Origin: Cyathus striatus
Lineage: Eukaryota; Basidiomycota; Agaricomycetes; Agaricales; Nidulariaceae
NCBI GenBank assembly: GCA_025738555.1
Contig: JAOVFP010000001.1
Span: forward strand, 8,432,001-8,496,000
Length of the DNA: 64,000 nt
Reading direction: 5' to 3'
The position numbers and the translations under genes are program-made. This document shows, one piece after another, positions 46,950 through 57,077 of this stretch. The notes beneath the pieces were generated by a model that did no database searches, was not told the origin of the DNA, and was given only the letters and a program-made list of their open reading frames with translations. Numbering within the stretch: the first letter of the stretch is position 1; every line of letters starts with the position of its first letter.

Positions 46950-47470
46950 ATGTATCATATGGTTGGTTGGACTTGGTTCTGGTGATTACTGTTGATAACG
47001 CACTGCAGGCACATGCTCGAGGAGACGAACACGTAACCAAGTAGGTAGTGGCTGTGTGCGATGTTGAGCACAGTAGGTTCTTTACTATAGTTTCTTGTTA
47101 GCTGTTTCCTATACATTTAGGAAGTATGTGCGTACGTCATTTGTATGTCCAAGTGCGCATTCAACAGAACGGCAGCGTATTAGTTTGAAATGCGGGACGA
47201 AAGCAAGATGATAGACAATTCGTGACGTCGGACTCGTACTAGTAGTGTCGCACGACCGTCTCACCATCATGTGACTAACCAAATAGGTATATGACATTGA
47301 TGATGTAACATACGTAACCTATCGGCGCGGCGCGCCGTAAGTAGTGTAACCGAGGACTAGGTCTTGAGTCTTCGCTACTCTTCGAGTTGCTTCGAATAGT
47401 TTTAACGTGTGCATAAGTCATCCGGTAACGTTGACAAGAATAATATACGCGATGAAGATGTATAATGGAT
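46950..47470. other. Spacer, no gene recognised
   Basis: CpG content is normal. It contains GCGCGGCGCGCC (about 47326) but no convincing frame. Confidence 0.4.
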
Positions 47471-47474
47471 ACTA

Positions 47475-47962
47475 CTGTTTTCAACCGTTCCTTTGTACAC
47501 CCCCAATCCCTTGTACACCGCCCATTAGTTCCACGAAAACTGTGTCCACTTAACATTTAACCACATATATATATTGCATAGCATGGATACTTTAACTTTG
47601 CGTGACTTTTTCTTCGTCTCCAATCCTAATTGTTGTGATATGTTCGAATTTGTTTATTTTCCCAAATTTCGGGCCATTCCTGACCTAGAAGCATGATGTC
47701 ACAAGGGTTGTCAGTCACAAATGTAGAGTGTGTGTCACAAATGTGTGACGCTGTACAAAGGACTGGTGTGAGCCGAAATCTTCCAAAAACATGTAAAAAT
47801 CATATAGTAACTTCATCTTTTATTTTATCATTATAAAACCTGGGATATATGATGATTTAAATACTGCAAACATTTTTGTGTACTTAAATTCAATTTAAAC
47901 TCATAATGTATGACACAAATTTGAAATCAATTTTCGGTGTATAAAGGAACGGTTGAAAACAG
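47475..47962. mobile_element. Tc1/mariner-like MITE (488 bp)
   Basis: Inverted ends of about 27 bp (CTGTTTTCAACCGTTCCTTTG and inverse) are flanked by TA on both sides (47473-47474 and 47963-47964). The interior has no gene but contains GTCACAAATGTGTGACG-like palindromes near 47710-47750. Confidence 0.8.
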
Positions 47963-48764
47963 TATCAAGTCAATGTAGACTTGTGAGGATAAGCCTCCCT
48001 GTCGTAGGTTGGTCGTGGCTCCGTGAAGTTGCCAATCGCACATTGAATTGATTAAAGCAGGTCAGAATATGTGTACATAAGATGGGTTTGGCTTAGACTT
48101 GGATAGACCCAGTAGGGGAAATCATTGTTGATGCTCCACTACTGTCTTGGAGGATTGTAGGTGTTTCGAATACATAGTTGATCCACGTGACAAAACACCG
48201 ACGCTTTGGGAAATCCTGCACATGTACAACTGCCCAGAGGTGATTAATTACTCATTGTGATATATTCTCTTACATTTTCATCGACGCTCCACAATCCGAT
48301 GTGCATTAAATTATGTCCCGAGCAACGGCAGTAACCTAGTGTCGGTTAAATAAGTGCCATACATAAGTTTTAAAAATTCCCTTACAGGGAATCACAAACC
48401 GTGACATTCCCTATTAATATTATAATTTCATACAAAGCACGCAGTATATGAAAACGATTCTTTAATGACGATCTTTGTTAACTCATTATATCTGGTATAC
48501 TATTGTTTTGAAGCCTTGTCCTAACCTAGATTTAGTTTGCACAATGGTATAGTCAAAGCCAACATTTTCTGGATCACACTCTTGGGCTATCTTATTGTAC
48601 GCTACTCCTTACTCGCTCGCTTTGGTATATCAACATCAAGCACTGTCCGACTTTACTATAAAGTATAAGTCTTCAAACCTCTACTCCTCATCAACCAGTT
48701 ACCAGCCCAGCACCAAAACTCAGCTCCTCAACACCTTCATCGCTCTCCATCCAATTGAATCACA

Positions 48765-49355
48765 ATGCACCGAAATGTAACAGACGGGAGTGGCCCGGTC
48801 CTGCTAGTCAGTGCAGAAGACCCATTTTATGGAAACAAAGACATATACCGTGCTATATCGAGATGCATAGCTGACAACTTCGGCTGTCCCGAATATATAC
48901 CATCATCCGAACCTCAAGTAACCCACTGCCTCCCACTATTCATCGCAGAAGCCACTCAGCGCTCAGGCGTACACCTGAAGATAGCAATCGCAGCAGCTTT
49001 ACTGCTCACGCGTCTAAAGATAAAAAGTTCTTCGTTCAAAATAGGCGGCCCAGCCTTCACCGGTCAGGGACTATATCTCATTGCATTGATGATCGCTACC
49101 AAAGATATGTTTCCCAACTGGTACGCTGGTCGATCATGGTACGACGTTGGACAGCGGTTGTTCCGACTTGAAATGATCCGTACGAACGAAAGGGTGATTA
49201 CGGATATCTTGGACAGGGATGTGATTTATAGCGACAGGGAGCAGAATGAATTTAGGGTTAAGCTCTTAGCTGATTATGGAAGCGCGACGAATACATCGTC
49301 TTCCAAGGGGGGGAGTTCGAGGAAGTTGGGAGGCAGTCTAGGGGTAAAACGCTGA
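48765..49355 (+). CDS. Cyclin-domain protein, Pho85-cyclin (PCL) type
   Basis: A 196-residue single-exon frame. The central part reads LPLFIAEATQRSGVHLKIAIAAALLLTRL followed by GQGLYLIALMIATKDMFPNWYAGRSWYDVGQ and LFRLEMIRTNERVI. This is the helix pattern of the fungal PCL-like cyclin box: a LLTRLK segment, a LFISALMxASK-type helix with a variant K/D, then SW..VG and a conserved E in MxxxE. Such proteins pair with a Pho85/CDK5-like kinase. The first 30 residues and the Ser/Gly-rich tail (SSSKGGSSRKLGGS) lie outside the domain. The frame is intact and CpG is normal, so it is probably functional. Confidence 0.65.
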   Translation: MHRNVTDGSGPVLLVSAEDPFYGNKDIYRAISRCIADNFGCPEYIPSSEPQVTHCLPLFIAEATQRSGVHLKIAIAAALLLTRLKIKSSSFKIGGPAFTGQGLYLIALMIATKDMFPNWYAGRSWYDVGQRLFRLEMIRTNERVITDILDRDVIYSDREQNEFRVKLLADYGSATNTSSSKGGSSRKLGGSLGVKR

Positions 49356-49539
49356 ATACTTATGAGCATTTTTCATCGGAATTAGTCAGGAACTTGAGTT
49401 TGCAGCTTGCATAATTAAGGTGGTATTTAACGATACTTGAATGCTACCATTTAATTATTCATGCTTCAAGCTGCGTGTGTATCGATAGGAGATAGGAAGA
49501 CAATGAACTTAACGTTATATTATATACTTCATCGATTTA

Positions 49540-50515
49540 CTATAGCTTTGGCCAATACGCCCTACCATCTTTATGGTAGAGCGGAATTTCGATATCATTA
49601 TCTAGATGAATTTCGGCTTCGAAATGGTTCAAAAGAACCCTGTCCTTCGCCCAGTCTTGAATCTTTTCGAATTTCTTACATTTGTGTGCCACATCACCCC
49701 TAAATGTATTATTTCTCTGTGTGTCGTCCCACTGCCAAACGATTGTGCCTATATCTGCAGAGCACATAAGGGATTGACGAATGGTGTCAATACAATGTCC
49801 GATGTGAATATCCGATTGCGGAGTACCCATTTTCATGTCCGGGTAATAGTCAGGATATAAGGCTTGTCTTATCATGTTCTGTATTCCTTCGTTCGTCAGC
49901 AACGAAAATAGACTAAACAACTTTTCATGTGTACCAAGCAATGGAGTTGATGGAATACTTCCAATTCTGCTATGTAATATCCATCTGGGTCGCCTGGAAT
50001 CGCTGCTGTTTTATTAGGAAGCTTTGCTGCCTGATCCCTGGGGATACGGGATATTCCAACTGAAATATATATATCAGTTCGATTACATTTCGAGTCAGGA
50101 AGTAGCCAATTATATACATCCATACAGCTGTTTCCACATGAGGTCAAGTTCTGGTGAAGGCGGCTTCTGGAAGGGGGATAGGTCGTCTCCGATACCGAAT
50201 GAGAACGACTTGACTTCATATTTAACTGCATCCTCAGCTGGTGCTATAGCAGTAGCGTTCACATTATCCTGTCAAATATCTGTGAAGAAATGACTGCTTA
50301 CAGTATAAGTAAACGTCACTGTGTCGCGATTTATGTTTGAGCTGAAGTGCGAGTACGAAGATGCCAAACGATTGCATAATGATGATGAACCATAGCACAG
50401 CGAATAGAAAGCGAGGTCGCGTTTGAGCAATCGGACGAGGGGAGAAATCTTTCTGTTCCTCCTCGTCGAGAAGACCCTGCTTCTCTGTATATGATGAAGT
50501 ATCAGAAGGAGACAT
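49540..50515 (-). CDS. UstYa-like (DUF3328) oxidase-family protein, 271 aa
   Basis: Four exons (50515-50315, 50268-50118, 50059-49935 and 49878-49540) join in frame and give 271 residues. The protein has a cytoplasmic N-terminus with an acidic segment (LLDEEEQKDFSP) and one membrane helix (LFAVLWFIIIMQSFGIFVLAL). A lumenal domain follows: VKYEVKSFSFGIGDDLSPF, FGISRIPRDQAAKLPNKT, the first HxxHC motif in EVFHQLHCL, MIRQALYPDYY, and the second in HIGHCIDTIRQSLMCSADI. Two HxxHC motifs define the UstYa family, whose members modify peptides or other metabolites in fungal biosynthetic clusters. No precursor peptide gene was recognised nearby. The first donor is GTTTAC, a slightly unusual site. A decayed copy of the 5' part lies at 3752-4190. 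Confidence 0.88.
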
Positions 50516-52259
50516 GGGGAGTAAAGAACATGCAGATTCAACGAGGTATATTTCCTATATTCATGAAACGGCTATCGCCCAGTTGTCCGATATGGATCAA
50601 TCCATTCATCCACCGAACCCGCACAAAAGCCAATGTCGTGTATATTTCCATGGTTTTTTTGGGAGGTCCTCTAGACACCTGACGATGGGATTATCTAAAT
50701 CGAGCAGACTGAACGATGAAGGAACCGGGTACATGTACACCTAAGCTGGAATGTGTCAGGAGAGCAGGCAGAAACAACCATATATGTGTCGATACTGACT
50801 ATTGCCGACTGGCGTTTGTGAATAACATGGTTCCTGAATGTTGTCTATTCACCAGTGACTTTCATTCTGATCAATCCCTGTCACTAACTAGTGGGGGCGC
50901 GCACTAGATGATTAGTGAGAGGTCATTGATTTCGTTCTGGGTCTGAGCGCAATCAATAGTTAGTATGGAATCAATAGTAAACTAGAAACCATTGTAATAT
51001 AAATCAGTTAGAAATGAAATCAATGGAGATCAATCCAAAATCAATCAATCTGCGAAATCATTAAAATTAAAAATCAATCAGAATGAAATCAATGCGAAAT
51101 TAAAAATCAAGTACTATGGTCCCCCACTACAGTTCAACATACAAGTAGGGTAGTTAACCATGTAGTAATAACCATTGTACTATAGTACCTTTTCTAGTTA
51201 ACCTGCGCATATATACTTGATACATAGGTAGAAATCATTTGTACCTGGAAAATCAATCAATGTAAGGTGAAATCAATCAATGTAGGGCAAAATCAATCAA
51301 TGTAGAGCAAAATCAATGCTATGTACTTAGTAGAACTACATTCTATAGGTGGAATCAATCAATTTAAAGTGAAATCAATGCTATTATGTATGTAGAATCA
51401 ATGGGTAGAAATCATTTGTACCGTGAAATCAATCAATGTAGGGCAAAATCAATCAATGTAGAGCAAAATCAATGCTATGGACTTAGTAGAACTACATTCT
51501 ATAGGTGGAATCAATCAATATAAAGTGGAATCAATGGGAAATCAATAATTACATCGTTGAGACACTATGAGTATAATTCCCACGGCATTTTCTTTCAATG
51601 AATTGACTGTAACATGTAACATACAAGTACTTAGGTACTTTTTAATTGTAATAGAGCAGATATAATAATGATAAAATAAAAGAATGATGACTAATCACTG
51701 ACATATGCACTTACTAAATATATAGTACTGATTTCACAATGATTTTATCATCTATTCTCATTGATTTCTTAATGATTCCACATACATACATCAGGAAAAT
51801 CCAAGATGTATAACTTAGTATAATATAACATAATTCTCAGCAATTTACTCCGATTTTCGAAATAAAGCAAAGATTAACAATATTAAATGCATGAATGTGA
51901 TTATATGGATTATTCCTATTCTCTTAAAAAAGAACTTGGCCTATTAACCCATGAGTATTAAGCTAGACTATTGAGGATTTGCTAAAATTTTCATATAATT
52001 TTCATATAATTTTTGAAAATTTACATGGTATATTCATCATTGATTCAGCACTCTAGAGTTTACAGGTACAGTGGATCCCAATTCACACAAAGTAGAAACA
52101 TTAAATCAATATATTGTGTAATGACAATATTAATCTGTGAGTCCAAGGTTGATGTAAAGTAGAATTAACTAAATATGAAGTCCAAGCAGCAAGATAGCCT
52201 ATAACTAAAGCTTATTATAGTTGGTGCATTATTATGAAGTCAGAATACTAATTACTCGA

Positions 52260-53320
52260 TCCCATCTCACAGTAGCGAGATAATAACAGGGTGTTGGAAT
52301 GGCTTTCCACCATCAATCTCACCATAGAGATGTTGGCAAACGGCTATGGTGCCACTGGAGGCAAAAGGGAGGGAGGTGGTGGGCAAGAGATAGAGGGGAA
52401 GGGAAGACAGCAGTGGTGCCATTGTGCTAGGACGAAGGGGAGAAAGGGGGCTGGGGATGGATCCCAATATTGTATATGCCATATTGACGCCACTATCCCT
52501 CGCTCACCCATCCCCCTCCTTCACTACAGCATGTCACCCATGACAGCCACCACCACCACCTTCCTTGCCCCCTTTCCCCTAACGGCCTTGGCAATGACCA
52601 TGATGAGTACTCAGGTGTGGTGGTGGAGATGACAGAGTGGGTGGTGGAAGGCAGTAGGATGGTGGGGAATGGCAAAGTGGTTGTCTGGAGGATGTGTCAT
52701 CATCACTGTCGTGACGCAGGAGGGGAGGATGGAGGGACGGGGGATGGGTGATGTAGCAGAGGTGGCTGTCATAGTCAATACAGCGCCATCAGTTGGCGAA
52801 CGGCTACTCATTGTGGATGAAAGGGAGGAAGTGAAGGGGAGGAGAGAAGAGGGAGATGGGGGGAAGAGGGCGGGCTGGGTGGTATGGTATCGACACCATT
52901 CATGCCAATGGGACTTGTATTGTCATCGTGATGCAGGGAGGGAGTAGGGGAGGAGCTGGATGATGTGGCATCGATGCCGCTCTTGCCAGTGGCAGCGTCA
53001 TCTCTGCAAAGCAGCAGGAGAGGCTGGGATGAGTGGCATTGTTGTCGTCATGACCCAGGGAGGGACAGGGAGGTGAGGGGGGCTGGGTTTCATGTCATCG
53101 ACACCATTCTTGCCAGCACATTGTCGTCTTCATGAAGCAGGAGGGGGCTGAATGATGTGGCACCGTCATCATTGTTGTAGGGAGGGAGGAGGGAGGAGGG
53201 GGGGACACAAGTGGTGATTGTGGTGACAAAATGAGAGACAGTGCAGTGGATGTTGTGGTTATGGTGGTGGTGGGAGGTGGTGGTGTTTGCAATGGTAGTT
53301 GAGGGACATGGAAGTGGTGA
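52260..53320. repeat. G-rich degenerate repeats inside the 5.1-kb element
   Basis: GGAGGG runs alternate with repeated phrases such as GTGGCATCGATGCCGCTCTTG and TCATCGACACCATTCTTGCC, roughly every 60-100 bp from 52880 to 53180. Long frames on both strands are low-complexity and not gene-like. Confidence 0.55.
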
Positions 53321-53329
53321 AAACTGTCA

Positions 53330-54590
53330 TGGGTGTGATACACATGTAAAAAGAATACAACATATCTAAATTGAAACTTCTTTAAGTCTTGACTTCGAGA
53401 CACCAGTACTGAGCATGTCAAGTGAGGAAACAGCAGGGAGGGACTGAGTCCCTGCGCCACCTCCCATAATTAAACAAGGGATATAATAAAACCTATTAAT
53501 AACATATAACTTCACCTCAGGACTGGTTTTAAACACTTTAAACAAATAAAACACTTTACTTTTTAAAAACGATGTTGCATTCTATATGCCAGTACCAGAA
53601 ACCCAGAACAGATATCTGACATATGGCAAAGTCAGCATGAGATAAAAAGGGTGGAAATTGACAGAACATGGACTTACAAAGACCATAAGACGAGAACCCT
53701 GAGATATTAGTCCAACCAAAACATGCGACCTAGAGAGCTTGAATGTTGACGACAAGACTACAAGACTGAGAGAGAGAGAGCAGGAAGGGGGAAAGGAAGA
53801 AAGAACACACTGAGAACGAGTACCTTGATGGTCAGGAGTAAGCACAGAAGCGTTGAACTGACCCAAGAGGTACAACGTAAATGAAATTGATGCGAGCAGC
53901 TGACGCTGCTGCATCGGCAGATTACCTGATTAGGAAGGAAACCAATGGGATGCTCAAACAAGTGCCCATTGCAGAAAGGGGGTGCGCTGGGCTATGCGCA
54001 CGATTGGTTGACTGCCATCTGGGTGCTGACACAGTGTTTGCCCATACACGGACCGTTAAAATGTCCATAAATCAAATAGGATATATTATTACTATGCAAA
54101 TTGTAAATAAGTAACTAGAAATATGTATATAGTAGGGCGTGAGGGAAGAGATATTCTTCCCTCCCGCAGACAGGGTGTGTAAAGACAAGAATCAGACATA
54201 GTTACAAGACATTTTGATAACTACTGCATATTTGAAGTGTGAAGTCTGAGCACTGAGCATTGAACATTGAACGTTAAAATTGAAATGTTGAACACCAATT
54301 AAGATTATTACAGCTTAAATAAATTGTGTAAGCTAAATAAAGTGTATTATATCATATATCAATATATCAATAGGCATAATAGTCTACTGGTTCATCTTCA
54401 AAGTGTTGACAATTGTATGTCTAATTATGTGTATATTAGTGCACACCCCTTGAGGGTTAAGTTCCTATGTCCCCAGCCAGTTGAACTTAAAATTGTTAGA
54501 GTCCAATAAGTATGATTACACTAGTAAAATTTTACAAATAAAAAGTAGTTGTAAATAGTCCATACAAAAATCTCATCCATCTCTCATGCA
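53330..54590. other. Interior stretch, no gene recognised
   Basis: AT-rich, with a few frames of 60-110 codons (for example minus 53582-53914 and plus 53881-54114). None shows a motif I can name. A decayed retroelement is possible but unsupported. Confidence 0.35.
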
Positions 54591-54593
54591 TTC

Positions 54594-55030
54594 TTATTGA
54601 TTTCTTGCTGAGCTTCACCCTTATCATGTCGAACGTTCCCTGTACAAATGGTCAGAACAATAAACTTGTTTATAACCTAAGAGGAGACTTACTAGCAGTC
54701 TGTTGACTCTTGTCCCCGGTCACTGCACCAACAATAGCATCTTTCTTCCCCCCAATTCAATTGACAGTTCCCTCAACATATCCCTTCACCTATGTGGTGT
54801 TGTACTCCACCTCGCTGGCTGCATGTTCCTCCTTCCCGGACTCTTGCCACAAGGAGGTGCCAGTAAGGTTTCCAATAGTTTCAACAACAGTTCCTTTTAT
54901 GGTGTGGAATTGGCCGGGCAGCTTGCTATAAACAGAATGCACATCAGAACCAAAATTCAATTCTTCAGACGAACAATTGACCAATGTACTTGGGCTCACC
55001 GGACATGGTGTTGTTTGCAGAAGAAGTCAT
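54594..55030 (-). pseudogene. CsbD-like stress protein gene, dead copy
   Basis: Exon 1 begins at 55030 (MTSSANNTMSGEPKYIGQ). The second exon gives KLPGQFHTIKGTVVETIGN, LTGTSLWQESGKEEHAASE and VKGYVEGTV, then KKDAIVGAVTGDKSQQTA. The last gives NVRHDKGEAQQEINKNA. This is the small hydrophilic CsbD-like family called mismatched base pair and cruciform DNA recognition protein in basidiomycetes. Two in-frame stops (a TAG before VKGYVEG and a TGA after EGTVN) are both C-to-T-type changes and disable it. It lies inside the 5.1-kb inverted-repeat element, as captured cargo would. Confidence 0.8.
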
Positions 55031-56055
55031 TTCATTGTAAGTGTATAAGAATATGGTTGTTGTAAGATTTGTAGGGTGTATGGAAATGATACCAGTGCTT
55101 TTACAATTTATACAATTTTCATTAATTGAATCTGAATAACTTGACTTTGAATACTTTGACACATGACAAAAATAGCAGCTTGTTCTAAATTTGGAATAGA
55201 AAGACCAGCAGCAATGTATTGGGTAAATGTAATGTGTTTTATGTTAATTCTTTCACAGATACACACCTTTATCAGATTATGGTATGATAGTGCCTTACCC
55301 CATGTATGTAATATAATTGCATAAAACCAATGTAAATTATGTGAAGTTTTTGAAAAACTTTCATACATTTAGCAAAACTTGCAACATTTAAAAGCCAGGT
55401 GTAAAATCTGTTTAAATTTTGAATAATTTATGTTAAACATGTATATCTAGTCAACTATCAAAAATTATACTAAATTATACTAAATTATCAAATTCAGCTT
55501 TTCCTGATGTAATAGTCTTGATTTCACTTTATATTGATTGATTCCACCTATAGAATGTAGTTCTACTAAGTACATAGCATTGATTTTGCTCTACATTGAT
55601 TGATTTTGCCCTACATTGATTGATTTCACCTTACATTGATTGATTTTCCAGGTACAAATGATTTCTACCTACGTATCAAGTATATATGTGCAGGTTAACT
55701 AGAAAAGGTACTATAGTACAATGGTTATTACTACATGGTTAACTACCCTACTTGTATGTTGAACTGTAGTGGGGGACCATAGTACTTGATTTTTAATTTC
55801 GCATTGATTTCATTCTGATTGATTTTTAATTTTAATGATTTCGCAGATTGATTGATTTTGGATTGATCTCCATTGATTTCATTTCTAACTGATTTATATT
55901 ACAATGGTTTCTAGTTTACTATTGATTCCATACTAACTATTGATTGCGCTCAGACCCAGAACGAAATCAATGACCTCTCACTAATCATCTAGTGCGCGCC
56001 CCCACTAGTTAGTGACAGGGATTGATCAAAATGATAGCCACGACTCTCCAAACAG

Positions 56056-56439
56056 ATAATGGAGCTGCACCACAAAAAGCATCATCAGACCTACGTCAAT
56101 GCGCTCAACGCAGCAAAAGCTGCCTACGCCAAAGCTTCTACTCCCAAAGAGAGAATTGCGTTGCAGGCGGCGTTGAAGTTCAACGGTAGTGGTACGCACT
56201 CTCTCATATTCTACTGTATGTCATATAGGTGTTAAGGAAGGATGACAGGACACATCAATCACTCTCTATTCTGAAAAAACCTCGCTCCCGCAGCGAGTCA
56301 AGGAAAAGGAACCGGTGGTGTTCTCAAAGATGGGCCTCTCAAAAAGGCTATTGTTAAACATTTTGGTAGTTTTGATAACTTTAAGAAAGAGTTTAATGCT
56401 ACCACTGCTGGTTTGGAGATGAAGGGCTCGAGGGCGTAG
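56056..56439 (+). pseudogene. Mn/Fe superoxide dismutase fragment
   Basis: After a splice-acceptor-like CAG at 56055 the frame reads [19 protein letters not shown] and [17 protein letters not shown]. After an intron (about 56192-56249) it reads HINHSLF, a TGA stop, [12 protein letters not shown], and then [19 protein letters not shown]. The HH...H metal-ligand and hairpin region of mitochondrial-type Mn-SOD is clear. A TGA replaces the Trp codon of the HSLFW motif. The C-terminal domain with the DxWEH ligands is missing, and the first exon(s) are cut off by the 5.1-kb element ending 33 bp upstream. Confidence 0.88.
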
Positions 56440-56948
56440 TAGGCATATGAGAGGTCTGGGAGTGTGTGGGTCATTTTTTGGGGTGGAAGGGCAGGGATGG
56501 GAGGGGAGGGGGTTGGGGAATGAGGTCATCTGTTTGGGATGGGTTCGTGCGTGGGATATTAGGTGCATTACTAATACTAATACTGTACAAATCGTGCATG
56601 CACTCCGTTCAAACTCCGTTGGTAGTCCGTATTTTCTCAGCGCCAGCACATATCTTCGTCGTCTACAGAAATGCATAAACTCTAAACGCAACATTGAACT
56701 TGATACACCCACTCGTCGGCTGAAACGCCGAACGTGCGTCCCGACGCTCGGCAAGCTTCCCCCGCTTGCTCGTGCATCATCGACATCAATAAGCCGTCCT
56801 CACTGTTTCTTTCTGCACACGTTCGCCACAAGAGATAACATCCACATGTATCCATTTCAAACGAACACCATGTTCAAGCACATTGTTCATCTTCAAGAGC
56901 GATAAATTCTCCAGAGGGCACTGATGCATCGATATCCTCCCCTCACAA

Positions 56949-57077
56949 TGCGTTTCGCTATTCTTTGCTTCGTTCCCGTATTGGGTGGTTATGCAGTCAG
57001 CGAATCACGTACGAAGGAGAAGTTATACCACAGCGCTGTTGTGTCGACGAAGGGGAATATAGGTCTCCATGTCTGAA
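56949..57077 (+). CDS. Possible small secreted peptide, 42 aa
   Basis: A short frame beginning MRFAILCFVPVLGGYAVS, which looks like a signal peptide with cleavage near residue 18, followed by a basic segment and a stop. There are no cysteines in the mature part. No homologue was recognised. It may be a first exon or a chance frame. Confidence 0.25.

Larger units (their letters stand above)
50874..56022. mobile_element. 5.1-kb element with about 500-bp inverted ends
   Basis: The ends ATCCCTGTCACTAAC and its inverse are flanked by TGATCA on both sides (50868-50873 and 56023-56028). The arms (50874-51400 and 55500-56022) are almost identical inverted copies built of GAAATCAATG/AATCAATCAATGTAG repeats around a unique core (GTACTATGGTCCCCCACTAC). 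The left arm holds an extra direct copy of about 140 bp (51410-51540 repeats 51231-51370). The interior contains low-complexity DNA and a dead CsbD-like gene but no recognisable transposase. It is probably a non-autonomous transposon that has captured host DNA. Confidence 0.82.

Noticed and set aside
52291..53460. Several overlapping frames of 60-121 codons
   Set aside because: Low-complexity G-rich repeats keep all frames open; no motif or splice pattern supports a protein.
53582..54114. A Copia-like retrotransposon coding region
   Set aside because: I looked for integrase, protease or reverse transcriptase motifs on both strands and found none.
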